Assembly (NCBI RefSeq): GCF_048269565.1
Contig: NZ_JBLXIK010000001.1
Coordinates: 248,001-312,000 of the forward strand
Direction of reading: 5' to 3'
From: Maricaulis sp048269565
GTDB lineage: Bacteria > Pseudomonadota > Alphaproteobacteria > Caulobacterales > Maricaulaceae
DNA length: 64,000 bases
In this document: positions 26,643-35,029 of the stretch, piece after piece
How the letters are laid out: each line of letters starts with the position of its first letter
Numbering within the stretch: the first letter of the stretch is position 1
The notes under the pieces: model-generated
What the model was told of the DNA's origin: nothing
Databases searched by the model: none
The model's input: only the letters and a program-made list of their open reading frames with translations
Program-made: the position numbers and the translations under genes

Positions 26643-27710
26643 ATGCACACGCCCGCTTCCAGACTCGCGCAAGTCATTGATCGCTTCGACCAGGTCGAGG
26701 CACGCCTTGGTGCTGCCTCTGACTCAGCAGAAATCGTCAAGCTCTCCAAGGAACATGCCGAATTGCGGCCCGTCGCCGAAAAGGCCAGGGCCCTGCGCGC
26801 CGCGCGGACCGAACTCGACGAGCTCGCCGAGATGATGGAAAGCGGCGATGCCGAGATGGCCGATCTGGCGCGAGAGGAATTCTACGAGCTGAAGGAAACC
26901 CTGCCGGCGCTCGAGCTGGAGATGAGCCTGGCGCTGCTGCCCAAGGACAAGGATGACGCGGCCAATGCGCTGATCGAAATCCGTGCCGGCACCGGCGGTG
27001 ACGAGGCGGCCCTGTTCGCCGGCGATCTCTATCGCATGTATGAGCGCTACGCCCAGCTGCAGGGCTGGACCTGGGAGCTCGCCTCGGCCTCGGAAGGCGA
27101 TCATGGCGGCTACAAGGAAGTGATCGCCTCGATCTCGGGCAATGGCGTGTTCGGGCGGCTGAAATTCGAGAGCGGCGTCCACCGGGTCCAGCGTGTGCCG
27201 GCGACGGAAAGCCAGGGCCGCATCCACACCTCAGCCGCGACGGTGGCGATCATGCCGCAGCCGGAAGATATCGATATCGAGCTCAATATGAGCGAGATCC
27301 GCGTCGACACCATGCGTGCCTCGGGCGCCGGCGGCCAGCACGTCAACAAGACCGATTCCGCCGTGCGCATGACGCATTTGCCGACCGGGATTGCCGTCGT
27401 CTGCCAGGAAAAATCCCAGCACCAGAACCGCGCCAAGGCGATCGAATTGCTCAAGGCCAAGCTCTACGACATGCAGCGCGAGGCAGCCAATGCCGAGCGC
27501 GCCGCCGAGCGCAAGGGCCAGATCGGCTCCGGCGATCGCTCCGAGCGCATCCGCACCTATAATTATCCCCAGGGCCGCGTCTCGGACCACCGCATCAATC
27601 TCACCCTCTACAAGCTCGACGAGATCGTCGCCGGTGACGGGCTCGATGAAGTGATCTCGGCCCTGATCGCCGAAGACCAGGCCGCCCGGCTGGCGGCGCT
27701 TGAGGACTAG
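26643..27710 (+). CDS. prfA: Peptide chain release factor 1
   Basis: 355 residues from ATG 26643 (a GTG immediately before it is in frame). RF1 terminates translation at UAA and UAG. The codon-reading PxT motif is VPATESQGRIHTSAATVAI and the catalytic GGQ lies in SGAGGQHVNKTDSAVR. The gene is followed two bases later by prmC, which methylates the Gln of that GGQ, so the pair is a functional unit. Confidence 0.97.
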   Translation: MHTPASRLAQVIDRFDQVEARLGAASDSAEIVKLSKEHAELRPVAEKARALRAARTELDELAEMMESGDAEMADLAREEFYELKETLPALELEMSLALLPKDKDDAANALIEIRAGTGGDEAALFAGDLYRMYERYAQLQGWTWELASASEGDHGGYKEVIASISGNGVFGRLKFESGVHRVQRVPATESQGRIHTSAATVAIMPQPEDIDIELNMSEIRVDTMRASGAGGQHVNKTDSAVRMTHLPTGIAVVCQEKSQHQNRAKAIELLKAKLYDMQREAANAERAAERKGQIGSGDRSERIRTYNYPQGRVSDHRINLTLYKLDEIVAGDGLDEVISALIAEDQAARLAALED

Positions 27711-27712
27711 GG

Positions 27713-28657
27713 ATGGCGGGTCCGTTCGACAGGATGGTCGATCAGGCCCGTGCCGATTTCGACGCCCGTCCCAGCCAACCCTTGCGGGAAGCCTGGCAGG
27801 ACCTCGACCTCATCGCCGTGCGCGCGGACCTGGTCGCCCGCCTGCTGGCCGCCGGGATTGATGATGCGGTCGTCGAGGCCCGTTTCCTGATCCAGCACGC
27901 CCTCGCGCCGATGTCGCTTGAAGCCGCCCTGGCCGGACGTGAACTGGTTTCCTGGCAGCAGATCAGTGGCCTGGCCGACCTGGCCTGGCAACGCCTGCAG
28001 CGCATCCCCCTGTCCCAAGTGCTCGGCAGCCAGCCTTTCTGGACGCTGGACCTCAAGGTTACCGCCGACGTCCTCACCCCGCGCGCCGATACCGAGGCGC
28101 TGGTCGAGGCGGTGCTGGCGCGTTGCGATGGCGCGCCGCGGCATGTGCTCGATCTCGGGACCGGCTCGGGCGCCATCCTGCTGGCCCTGCTGAGCGAGCG
28201 TGCGGACTGGACCGGCCAGGGCGTCGATCTCTCGCCGGCCGCGCTGGCGGTGGCGCAACACAATCTCGAGGCCTGCGGTCTGGCGGGCCGGGCGCGGCTG
28301 GTGCAGGGCCGCTGGGGCGAGGCGTTGGGCGATCGGGGTTTTGACCTCGTGGTCTCCAATCCGCCCTATATCGTGCGCGATGTGCTTGCCGGTCTGGAGC
28401 CGGAAGTGCGCGAGCATGAACCGGCCCTGGCGCTTGATGGCGGCGATGACGGGCTCGACGCCTACCGGGCGATTCTCGCCGATTTGCCTCGGCTGTTGCG
28501 GCCGGGCGGCTGGTTCGCGCTCGAGATCGGTTTCGACCAGGCCGGCGCCGTCCGCGCCCTGGCCGGGGCCGCCGGTCTGACCGCGCTGGAATGCCTGCCC
28601 GACCTTGCAGGGCATGATCGCGTCGTGCTCGGACGGTCGGCTCCGGGCAACGGTTAA
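27713..28657 (+). CDS. prmC: Release factor glutamine methyltransferase PrmC
   Basis: 314 residues. It methylates the GGQ glutamine of RF1 and RF2 with SAM. Visible are a helical N-terminal domain, DVLTPRADTEALVEAVL, motif I VLDLGTGSGAILLALL, and the amide-binding NPPY in DLVVSNPPYIVRD, then PALALDGGDDGLDAYR. N-terminus is about 30 residues longer than in E. coli (GPFDRMVDQARADFDARPSQ). Directly downstream of prfA. Confidence 0.96.
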   Translation: MAGPFDRMVDQARADFDARPSQPLREAWQDLDLIAVRADLVARLLAAGIDDAVVEARFLIQHALAPMSLEAALAGRELVSWQQISGLADLAWQRLQRIPLSQVLGSQPFWTLDLKVTADVLTPRADTEALVEAVLARCDGAPRHVLDLGTGSGAILLALLSERADWTGQGVDLSPAALAVAQHNLEACGLAGRARLVQGRWGEALGDRGFDLVVSNPPYIVRDVLAGLEPEVREHEPALALDGGDDGLDAYRAILADLPRLLRPGGWFALEIGFDQAGAVRALAGAAGLTALECLPDLAGHDRVVLGRSAPGNG

Positions 28658-28699
28658 AATCGCTTGGAAAGCGCTTCGCAGCGGGCTAGGTTTTACGAC

Positions 28700-28757
28700 A
28701 ACAGGCGGGGCGCGCCACTTTTTGGGGCCTAGCGCGGTCGGATCGACCGCCTGTTTT
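28700..28757 (+). promoter_or_regulatory. Candidate leader hairpin before the DUF4167 gene
   Basis: AACAGGCGG (28700-28708) pairs perfectly with CCGCCTGTT (28747-28755), followed by TTTT. A second hairpin, GGTCG-GAT-CGACC at 28736-28748, uses two bases of the same right arm, so the two shapes exclude each other. It may be the prmC terminator or a regulated leader of the downstream gene. Seen in sequence; function inferred. Confidence 0.35.
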
Positions 28758-28840
28758 GTTCCGACCCATCAAGATCAATCGTTTCATCAGGGTGCAAGAT
28801 CACGCCCCTGCAACTGAACAGCAAGGTCACATTGTCAGAT

Positions 28841-29647
28841 ATGAATCGCTGGAAAACAGGGGCGGGCGATAACAAGCGCCAACGCGGCCGTGGACGGAAG
28901 TCGAGCAATCCTTCCAATCGCAGTTATGAGAGCAATGGGCCGGAAGTCAAAATCCGCGGCAATGCTCCCCAGATTTTTGACAAATACGTCCAGCTGGCAC
29001 GCGACGCGTCGCTGGCGGGAGACCGGGTGCGGGCCGAGAATCTCTACCAGCACGCCGAACATTATTTCCGTCTCATCCAGGCCAGCCAGCCGCGCCGCGA
29101 TGCCGGTCCTGACGAGTCGGCCGAGAATGAAGAAGATGATGTTGCAGACGACGGCTACGAGCGCTTCAGTGATCGGGTCGAGGAGCGCGACGGCAATAGC
29201 GGCAACAACAATAACAATGGCAATAACGGCAATCGCGATGGCAACCAGAGCCGTAATCGCGAGCCGCGCCGTGGCCGCCAGCCGCGCCAGCCGCGTAACG
29301 AACAACAACAGGGCGGCGATCCGCTCAATGTCGTGACGCCGGAGGGCGAGGCCCAGCCGCAGGCCAGCAATCACCACCCGATTCACGCGCCGGTGACGCC
29401 GTCGAGCGTTGCACCGTCGGAACCGCGCGCAGATGCGCCGGAAGCCGCTGCATCCGACGAGGCGCCGCGCCGGGCCCGCCGTCCGCGCCGCCCGCGCAAT
29501 GACGAGGGCGACGCCGGTTCCGCACCTGCCGCAGCGGCAACCGAAGAGACCAAGCCCGCCAAGGCTCCACGCGCACCGCGCGCCTCACGCGCCAAGCCGA
29601 AGGCTGATGCCTCCGGTGATGGCGGATCGGAGAGCGACGCGGCCTGA
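28841..29647 (+). CDS. DUF4167 domain protein with Asn-rich linker
   Basis: 268 residues from ATG 28841; a TTG at 28832 is possible and sits closer to the AAGG at 28823. The N-terminal 80 residues are the DUF4167 domain: RGRGRKSSNPSNRSYESNGP, EVKIRGNAPQIFDKYVQLAR, DRVRAENLYQHAEHYFRLI. The remainder is low-complexity: an acidic patch, an Asn/Gly/Arg run (residues about 125-155), basic RRGRQPRQPR and an Ala/Pro/Lys-rich end. The family is common in alphaproteobacteria; RNA binding is suggested by composition only. A strong terminator follows. Confidence 0.85.
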   Translation: MNRWKTGAGDNKRQRGRGRKSSNPSNRSYESNGPEVKIRGNAPQIFDKYVQLARDASLAGDRVRAENLYQHAEHYFRLIQASQPRRDAGPDESAENEEDDVADDGYERFSDRVEERDGNSGNNNNNGNNGNRDGNQSRNREPRRGRQPRQPRNEQQQGGDPLNVVTPEGEAQPQASNHHPIHAPVTPSSVAPSEPRADAPEAAASDEAPRRARRPRRPRNDEGDAGSAPAAAATEETKPAKAPRAPRASRAKPKADASGDGGSESDAA

Positions 29648-29670
29648 TCGCGACGTGACAGCTTGACATG

Positions 29671-29707
29671 AAAGGGACCCGCAGCCTGGCGCTGCGGGTC
29701 CCTTTTT
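29671..29707 (+). terminator. Strong rho-independent terminator
   Basis: A perfect 15-base stem, 29671-29685 against 29691-29705, with five-base loop CTGGC and a T run through 29707. It ends the DUF4167 transcript, and because the left side starts with AAA it may also weakly terminate the convergent MATE gene, whose stop codon begins at 29710. Confidence 0.93.
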
Positions 29708-31105
29708 CTATTCGGCCAGGCTTGCCACCTGCGGTGGAGCCTTGTGGCCGTGAAACAGGCCCCAGATGGCACCGGTGCGGCGGGCATTGTGGGACAGGAC
29801 GGTGGCGGTGAGACCGAGCATCAGGCATTCCGCCGTGGCATTGACCATCCAGATACCGCTCTCGCCCAGCACCAATGGCAGGGTCAGCGTCAGGGGCAGG
29901 ACGAAGAGATAGGTCCGGCCAAGCCCGAGAATGGCGGCGCGCGGGGCATCGCCGATCGCCTGGAAATAGGTCGAGATCATGGTTTGCGGCCCGGCGAGGG
30001 CGTAGAGCGCGACCATCATCGGCATGATGCGCGCCACGTCCGCGATCACCGCCGGGTCATCGACGAACAGCGAGCCCCAGTGATTGCGCAGGCTGATCAG
30101 CAGGACCTCGGCCCCGGCCGTGTAGACCAGGCCGCAGACGATGGCGATCAGCAGGATCCGGTCCGAGCGCTGCCACAGTCCGGCGCCGAAATTATTGCCG
30201 ACAATGGCCTGCAAGGCCTGGCTCATCCCCATCAGAACCAGGAAGGCGAAGGACAGGATCCGCATCACGATGCCATAGGCCGCGACGGTGGTGTCATAGT
30301 GACCGGTATCGACGATCTGCAACATGAAGATCACCGCGCCGGATCCGAGCGACAGGCCGACAAATGACAGGCTTTGCGGTGCGCCCAGCGCCAGAAAACC
30401 CGGCCAGCCGGTGCCGAGCCGGGACCAGTCGAGGCCGGCCAGGCGCAAGGGCGATGTCTTGCCCATACGGAACACCAGGATCACCACCAGCGCAATTGCC
30501 TGGGCGAAGGCGGTACCGAGGGCAGAGCCGGCCACGCCGAGCCCCATCACTGCGATCAGCACATAATTGAGCGCCAGATTGGCCAGCGTCACCAGCAGCC
30601 CGGTCATCGCCATCAGCCCGACCTTGCCCTCGACCCGCAAGGCGGTCGACTGGACAGTGAGCGCAAAGGTGATCGGCGAGCTGAACACGGCAATGCTCAG
30701 ATAGACATGGCCCATATCGGTCAGCGTTTGTGACCCGTTCGCGGCCGCCAGGGTCAGGGGCCGCGCTCCTGCGAGAAACAGTGCCACCAGGATCAGGCAG
30801 ACGATCAGCGACAGTCCGTGCGCGCCGACAAATTCGGCCCGGGCGCGGGCGATATCATTGGCGCCGAGATGCCGCGCCAGCACAGAGGCCATGCCATTGG
30901 CGACCAGCGAGGACAGGGCGACGATCAGCATGAAGAGCGGGAACATCAGCGTCACCGCGCTCAGCGCGTCTGCGCCGACGAAGACGCCGAGAAAGATCGC
31001 ATCGACCACGGTCAGCAGACCATTCATCGCCATCAGGAAGATGATCGGCAGGGCCGTGCGCGTAAAAAGCGGCCCGAGGGGGCCGTGGGTATAGGTGTTG
31101 CTCAT
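29708..31105 (-). CDS. MATE-family efflux transporter
   Basis: 465 residues with about twelve hydrophobic helices in two related halves, as in MATE (NorM/DinF) transporters. It opens with a cytoplasmic tail GPLGPLFTRTALPIIFLMAMNGLLTVVDAIFLG in pieces, the usual N-terminal half signature, and the second half begins near APQSLSFVGLSLGSGAV. MATE proteins export cationic drugs with sodium or proton gradients. Substrate unknown. The unusual point is the 168-base leader with its own promoter, described separately, between it and the upstream MOSC gene. Confidence 0.93.
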   Translation of the reverse strand: MSNTYTHGPLGPLFTRTALPIIFLMAMNGLLTVVDAIFLGVFVGADALSAVTLMFPLFMLIVALSSLVANGMASVLARHLGANDIARARAEFVGAHGLSLIVCLILVALFLAGARPLTLAAANGSQTLTDMGHVYLSIAVFSSPITFALTVQSTALRVEGKVGLMAMTGLLVTLANLALNYVLIAVMGLGVAGSALGTAFAQAIALVVILVFRMGKTSPLRLAGLDWSRLGTGWPGFLALGAPQSLSFVGLSLGSGAVIFMLQIVDTGHYDTTVAAYGIVMRILSFAFLVLMGMSQALQAIVGNNFGAGLWQRSDRILLIAIVCGLVYTAGAEVLLISLRNHWGSLFVDDPAVIADVARIMPMMVALYALAGPQTMISTYFQAIGDAPRAAILGLGRTYLFVLPLTLTLPLVLGESGIWMVNATAECLMLGLTATVLSHNARRTGAIWGLFHGHKAPPQVASLAE

Positions 31106-31138
31106 GTCATCAACTCCAGGACGCGAAGCTTGGAGGAT

Positions 31139-31231
31139 GGGGCTCGCATTGCCACCGCAGCGATTGCGCCGGGAGGAGACAAAATCAATGTCCGGAAATT
31201 CACCAAGACCGAAGTCTGCGAGCGGCGGGCA
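31139..31231 (-). ncRNA. Candidate structured 5' leader A, upstream of MATE
   Basis: Read on the minus strand this leader begins TGCCCGCCGCTCGCAG and ends TGCGAGCCCC. GCTCGCA and TGCGAGC can pair as an enclosing 7-bp stem. Directly inside is AGAC-TTCG-GTCT, a hairpin with a UUCG tetraloop, then GGTGAA and a GACA-TGTC hairpin. A similar element lies before the glyoxalase gene (35507-35602), with a 16-base identical block and the second hairpin changed to GGC-GCAA-GCC. The compensatory change favours RNA structure over a protein site. No known riboswitch family was recognised. Confidence 0.5.
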
Positions 31232-31248
31232 ACCGGGGACCGGCGCGC

Positions 31249-31277
31249 TGGATACTGCGCCGGGCAGGGGGCGTCAA
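31249..31277 (-). promoter_or_regulatory. Sigma-70-like promoter for MATE leader
   Basis: On the minus strand TTGACG (31277-31272) is followed by 17 bases and TATCCA (31254-31249). The -35 element overlaps the MOSC stop codon, so MATE need not depend on MOSC read-through. The -10 matches only half of TATAAT. Confidence 0.5.
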
Positions 31278-32044
31278 GGCCGGGAGAGGCCGGGCGGTTC
31301 GACCCGATCCCCGACGGCGACATCGCCCCCCGCCTCAACGCTCATGTAAATCCCGCAATCGGCGTGGCCGTAATGCGCCATCAGCGCCGCCGGCAGATCG
31401 ATATCACACTGCGCTGTCGCGGGGTTGATGCTGGTGACGATACAGCGGCGGATGCGGCTCTGGCCGCGTAGTCTGGCATGGCCGATCATCACGTCGCGCC
31501 CGAGCCAGTCGAACTCGGCCCAGGGTTCGAGCCCGTCGATCAGGAGATTGCCGCGAAACCGGATCGGCTCGATGGTCTGGCCGGTACGGGCTTTGAGATC
31601 GCGCAGCGAGGCGGCATTGATCAGCGAGACATGGGGGTGGGGAATGTCGGTCAGGGACCGGCCGGGGATCTGAACGAATCTGAGCGCGCCGCGTACCTGG
31701 TCGCCGAGCAGGGCCTCGAGCCGGGCAAAGAGAGGGGCGTGGCTGGCGGTATCATTCAGCGCGGTGGTGAGGGTCTCGCCATCGGGCCAATGGGTGGTGA
31801 AGCTGTGCCCGGCGGGATCGCAGCGGGTCTGCACCTGCGCCAATTCTCTCTGGCCGGCGAGCATCAGGAAATGCTTCTTCTTCACATGTGCCGGATGGGC
31901 CGGATCAAACGGGCCGGGCCCATTCTCGATCGCCCAGGCACGATCAAGGGGCAGGGTCTGACCGGCGGCGAGTTCGACCCGCTCCAGCCGGTCGGGGCCA
32001 AAGCCCTTGACCGGAAAGCGGGTGATGGCGGTGAGCTGCGGCAT
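31274..32044 (-). CDS. MOSC domain protein (YcbX/mARC-like)
   Basis: 256 residues from ATG 32044. An N-terminal MOSC beta-barrel half (LTAITRFPVKGFGPDRLERV) precedes the MOSC core, where the candidate molybdenum-cofactor cysteine lies in SRIRRCIVTSINPATAQCD, with FRGNLLIDGLEPWAEFDW before it. This is the arrangement of YcbX and mARC proteins, which reduce N-hydroxylated compounds, a detoxification role. It lies upstream of MATE on the same strand and is divergent from clpB. Confidence 0.88.
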   Translation of the reverse strand: MPQLTAITRFPVKGFGPDRLERVELAAGQTLPLDRAWAIENGPGPFDPAHPAHVKKKHFLMLAGQRELAQVQTRCDPAGHSFTTHWPDGETLTTALNDTASHAPLFARLEALLGDQVRGALRFVQIPGRSLTDIPHPHVSLINAASLRDLKARTGQTIEPIRFRGNLLIDGLEPWAEFDWLGRDVMIGHARLRGQSRIRRCIVTSINPATAQCDIDLPAALMAHYGHADCGIYMSVEAGGDVAVGDRVEPPGLSRP

Positions 32045-32095
32045 GGCCGGGAGTAACCTTTCACGAATTGGGGGCAATCTGTCGCGGACCGATCC

Positions 32096-32124
32096 CTTGT
32101 GTGATGCAAGTGCAACACCTACAT
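32096..32124 (+). promoter_or_regulatory. RpoH (sigma-32)-type promoter of clpB
   Basis: CTTG at 32096-32099, 18 bases, then CCTACAT at 32118-32124. The alphaproteobacterial heat-shock consensus is CTTG, 17-18 bases, CYTATNT, so this matches in all but one position. It lies about 80 bases before the clpB start, as expected for a heat-shock chaperone gene. Confidence 0.65.
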
Positions 32125-32202
32125 CGAGAGCAACCCGCGGTTCCGGCGTGCTTTCCCAAGGCGCCGGGCCGCACCTTATCTCGCCTTTTTTGGGGGATCG
32201 AC

Positions 32203-34812
32203 ATGGAATTCGATAAATACACAGACCGCGCCAAGACCATTGTCCAGGGCGCCCAGACGCTGGCCCTCAAGGCCGGCCACCAGCAATTCACGCCCGAGCA
32301 CGTACTCAAGGCGCTGCTTGATGACACGGCAGGCCTCGCGACCAATCTGATCAAGTCGGCCGGCGGCAGCGCGCACCAGGTTGTCGATGGCGCCACCGCA
32401 GCACTCGCCAGCCTGCCCAAGGTCGAGGGCGGCGAGGGCAAACTCTATATGGCACCGCCGACGGCCAAGCTGTTTGATGCGGCCCAGGAGGCCGCGACCA
32501 AGGCCGGCGATGAATATGTCACCGCCGAACGTCTGCTGCAGGCGCTGAGCCTGCAATCGGGCACCAAGGCCTTCGATATTCTCAAAGCCGCCGGCGTCAC
32601 GCCGCAGGGGCTCAATGCCGCGATCAATGATCTGCGCCAGGGCCGCACCGCTGACAGCCAGTCGGCAGAAGATACCTATGAAGCGCTGAAGAAATATGCC
32701 CGCGACCTGACCGAGGTGGCGCGCGAAGGCAAGCTCGACCCGGTGATCGGTCGCGACGAGGAAATCCGCCGTGCCATTCAGGTGCTGTCGCGCCGGACCA
32801 AGAACAACCCGGTCCTGATCGGTGAGCCCGGCGTCGGCAAGACCGCCATCGCCGAAGGCCTGGCGCTGCGCATCGTCAATGGCGATGTGCCCGAAAGCCT
32901 GAAGGAAAAACGCCTGCTGGCGCTCGATATGGGCGCGCTGATCGCGGGTGCGAAATTCCGTGGTGAGTTCGAGGAACGCCTCAAATCCGTGCTCAATGAA
33001 GTCACCGCCGCCAATGGCCAGATCATTCTGTTCATCGACGAGATGCACACCCTGGTCGGTGCCGGCAAGGGCGATGGCGCCATGGATGCGTCCAATCTCC
33101 TCAAGCCGGCCCTTGCGCGCGGCGAGCTGCACTGTATCGGCGCCACGACGCTGGACGAATACCGCAAGCATGTCGAAAAGGACGCGGCCCTGGCGCGGCG
33201 TTTCCAGCCGGTCATGGTTGAGGAGCCGACCGTGGAAGACACGGTCTCCATCCTGCGCGGGCTGAAGGAAAAATACGAGGTGCACCACGGCGTGCGCATC
33301 GCCGACAGCGCCATTGTCGCGGCCGCCAACCTGTCCAACCGCTATATCACCAACCGCTTCCTGCCCGACAAGGCCATCGATCTGATGGACGAGGCCTCGG
33401 CGCGCCTGCGCATGCAGATCGACAGCAAGCCGGAAGAGCTCGATGAGATTGATCGCCGCGCGATCCAGCTCAAGATCGAGGCGGAAGCGATGAAGAAGGA
33501 GTCCGACGAGGCCTCCAAGGAACGCCTCGCCGCGATCACCAAGGAAGTGGCCGAGCTGGAATCGCGCTCGGCCGAGCTGACCGCGACCTGGCGCGCCGAG
33601 AAGGCGAAGCTCGCCGGCGCGACCACGCTGAAGGAATCGATCGAGCTGGCCCGGGCCGAACTGGCCGATGCCGAACGGCGCGGCGATCTGGCCCGTGCCT
33701 CGGAGATCAAATACGGCCAATTGCCTGATCTCGAGAGCCGTCTGGCGCTGGCCGAAACCACCAGTGATGACGGTGAGCAGACGATGCAGGAAGTCGTCGA
33801 TGACGAGCAGATCGCCCAGATCGTCTCGCGCTGGACCGGTGTGCCTGTCGACAAAATGCTCGAAGGCGAACGCGACAAGCTGCTGCGCATGGAAGAAGCC
33901 CTGCACGGCCGCGTTGTCGGCCAGGAAACGGCGCTGGAAGCCGTCTCCGATGCCGTGCGCCGTGCCCGTGCCGGCCTCAAGGATCCGGCGCGTCCGATCG
34001 GCTCCTTCATGTTCCTCGGCCCCACGGGCGTCGGCAAGACCGAGCTGACCAAGGCGCTGGCCGCCTTCCTGTTCGACGACGAACACGCGGTCACCCGCAT
34101 GGACATGTCGGAATACATGGAGAAACACTCCGTCTCCCGCATGATCGGCGCGCCTCCGGGCTATGTCGGTTATGAGGAGGGTGGAGCCCTGACCGAAGCG
34201 GTACGCCGCCGGCCCTACCAGGTGATCCTGCTCGACGAGATCGAGAAGGCGCACCCGGATGTGTTCAACGTGCTGCTGCAGGTTCTCGATGATGGCCGTC
34301 TCACCGACGGGCAGGGCCGCACGGTCGATTTCCGCAATACGATCATCATCATGACCTCCAATCTCGGGGCCGAACATCTGCAGGCCGTCGCCAATGCCGA
34401 GGATGCCCGCGAAATGGTGATGGAGGCCGTGCGCGCCCATTTCCGTCCGGAATTCCTCAACCGGGTCGACGAGATCATCCTGTTCAACAAGCTCGCTCGC
34501 GAGGATATGGGCGCCATCGTCGATATCCAGATGAAGCGTCTGGAAAAACTCTTGGCCGATCGCCGCATGACGATCGAGCTCGACGCCGGTGCCCGCGACT
34601 GGATCGCTGCCAAGGGCTATGACCCCGCCTACGGGGCCCGCCCGCTCAAGCGCGTGATCCAGAAAGACCTCCAGGACCCGCTCGCCCGCATGCTGCTGGA
34701 AGGCGCCATCAAGGATGGCGAGAATATCGTCGTCTCGAGCGAGGCGGGTGTGCTGACCATCAATGGCGTCGCGATTGGCGAGAAGCGGCCATTGAAGGCT
34801 GTGGTGAATTAA
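32203..34812 (+). CDS. clpB: ATP-dependent disaggregase ClpB
   Basis: 869 residues from ATG 32203; the open frame before it has no ClpB similarity. ClpB extracts polypeptides from aggregates with DnaK. The N-domain starts EFDKYTDRAKTIVQGAQTLA, NBD1 has Walker A IGEPGVGKTAIAEGLA and ALDMGALIAGAKFRGEFEER, a coiled-coil middle domain follows (about residues 400-520), and NBD2 has LGPTGVGKTELTKALA, GYVGYEEGGALTEAVRRRPY and PAYGARPLKRVIQ. Not ClpA/C because of the long M-domain. Controlled by the RpoH-like promoter and closed by a strong terminator. Confidence 0.97.
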   Translation: MEFDKYTDRAKTIVQGAQTLALKAGHQQFTPEHVLKALLDDTAGLATNLIKSAGGSAHQVVDGATAALASLPKVEGGEGKLYMAPPTAKLFDAAQEAATKAGDEYVTAERLLQALSLQSGTKAFDILKAAGVTPQGLNAAINDLRQGRTADSQSAEDTYEALKKYARDLTEVAREGKLDPVIGRDEEIRRAIQVLSRRTKNNPVLIGEPGVGKTAIAEGLALRIVNGDVPESLKEKRLLALDMGALIAGAKFRGEFEERLKSVLNEVTAANGQIILFIDEMHTLVGAGKGDGAMDASNLLKPALARGELHCIGATTLDEYRKHVEKDAALARRFQPVMVEEPTVEDTVSILRGLKEKYEVHHGVRIADSAIVAAANLSNRYITNRFLPDKAIDLMDEASARLRMQIDSKPEELDEIDRRAIQLKIEAEAMKKESDEASKERLAAITKEVAELESRSAELTATWRAEKAKLAGATTLKESIELARAELADAERRGDLARASEIKYGQLPDLESRLALAETTSDDGEQTMQEVVDDEQIAQIVSRWTGVPVDKMLEGERDKLLRMEEALHGRVVGQETALEAVSDAVRRARAGLKDPARPIGSFMFLGPTGVGKTELTKALAAFLFDDEHAVTRMDMSEYMEKHSVSRMIGAPPGYVGYEEGGALTEAVRRRPYQVILLDEIEKAHPDVFNVLLQVLDDGRLTDGQGRTVDFRNTIIIMTSNLGAEHLQAVANAEDAREMVMEAVRAHFRPEFLNRVDEIILFNKLAREDMGAIVDIQMKRLEKLLADRRMTIELDAGARDWIAAKGYDPAYGARPLKRVIQKDLQDPLARMLLEGAIKDGENIVVSSEAGVLTINGVAIGEKRPLKAVVN

Positions 34813-34840
34813 GGGCTCCGTTTCGGAAGCTTGAATAAGG

Positions 34841-34877
34841 AACGGCCGGAGAGCAATGCGCTTTCCGGCCGTTTTTT
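34841..34877 (+). terminator. Rho-independent terminator of clpB
   Basis: Stem 34841-34854 pairs with 34860-34873 over 14 positions with a single G-T wobble, loop AATGC, followed by six T residues (34872-34877). Confidence 0.92.
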
Positions 34878-34900
34878 CACGCCGCATTGCCACAATTCTC

Positions 34901-35005
34901 CGTCATTCTGGCCCCCGCCTGCGCTGGGGTGAACTCCAGCCAGGACCTCGAGTCGGCAAGTGCGGAGCCCGGTCTGTCGAGGTCCCGACTTTCGTCGGGA
35001 TGACG
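34901..35005. repeat. REP-like palindromic repeat element
   Basis: A 105-base non-coding block bounded by CGTCATTCTG on the left and GGGATGACG on the right, inverted relative to each other. Inside the right half TCCCGAC-TTTC-GTCGGGA is a perfect 7-bp hairpin (34983-35000), and the left half has the GCCCCCGCCTGCGCTGGGG segment. This resembles interspersed CGTCATCCCG-type elements seen in many proteobacteria. Only one copy occurs in this window. Confidence 0.5.
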
Positions 35006-35029
35006 CGAAGTGTGAGCGAGCCCGCCGCC

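Noticed and set aside
29190..29260. Short tandem repeat in AAC/AAT codons, considered as a CRISPR or satellite
   Set aside because: It is an in-frame Asn-rich coding stretch with irregular units.
32176..34893. 905-codon minus-strand open frame
   Set aside because: Antisense to clpB; no family similarity.
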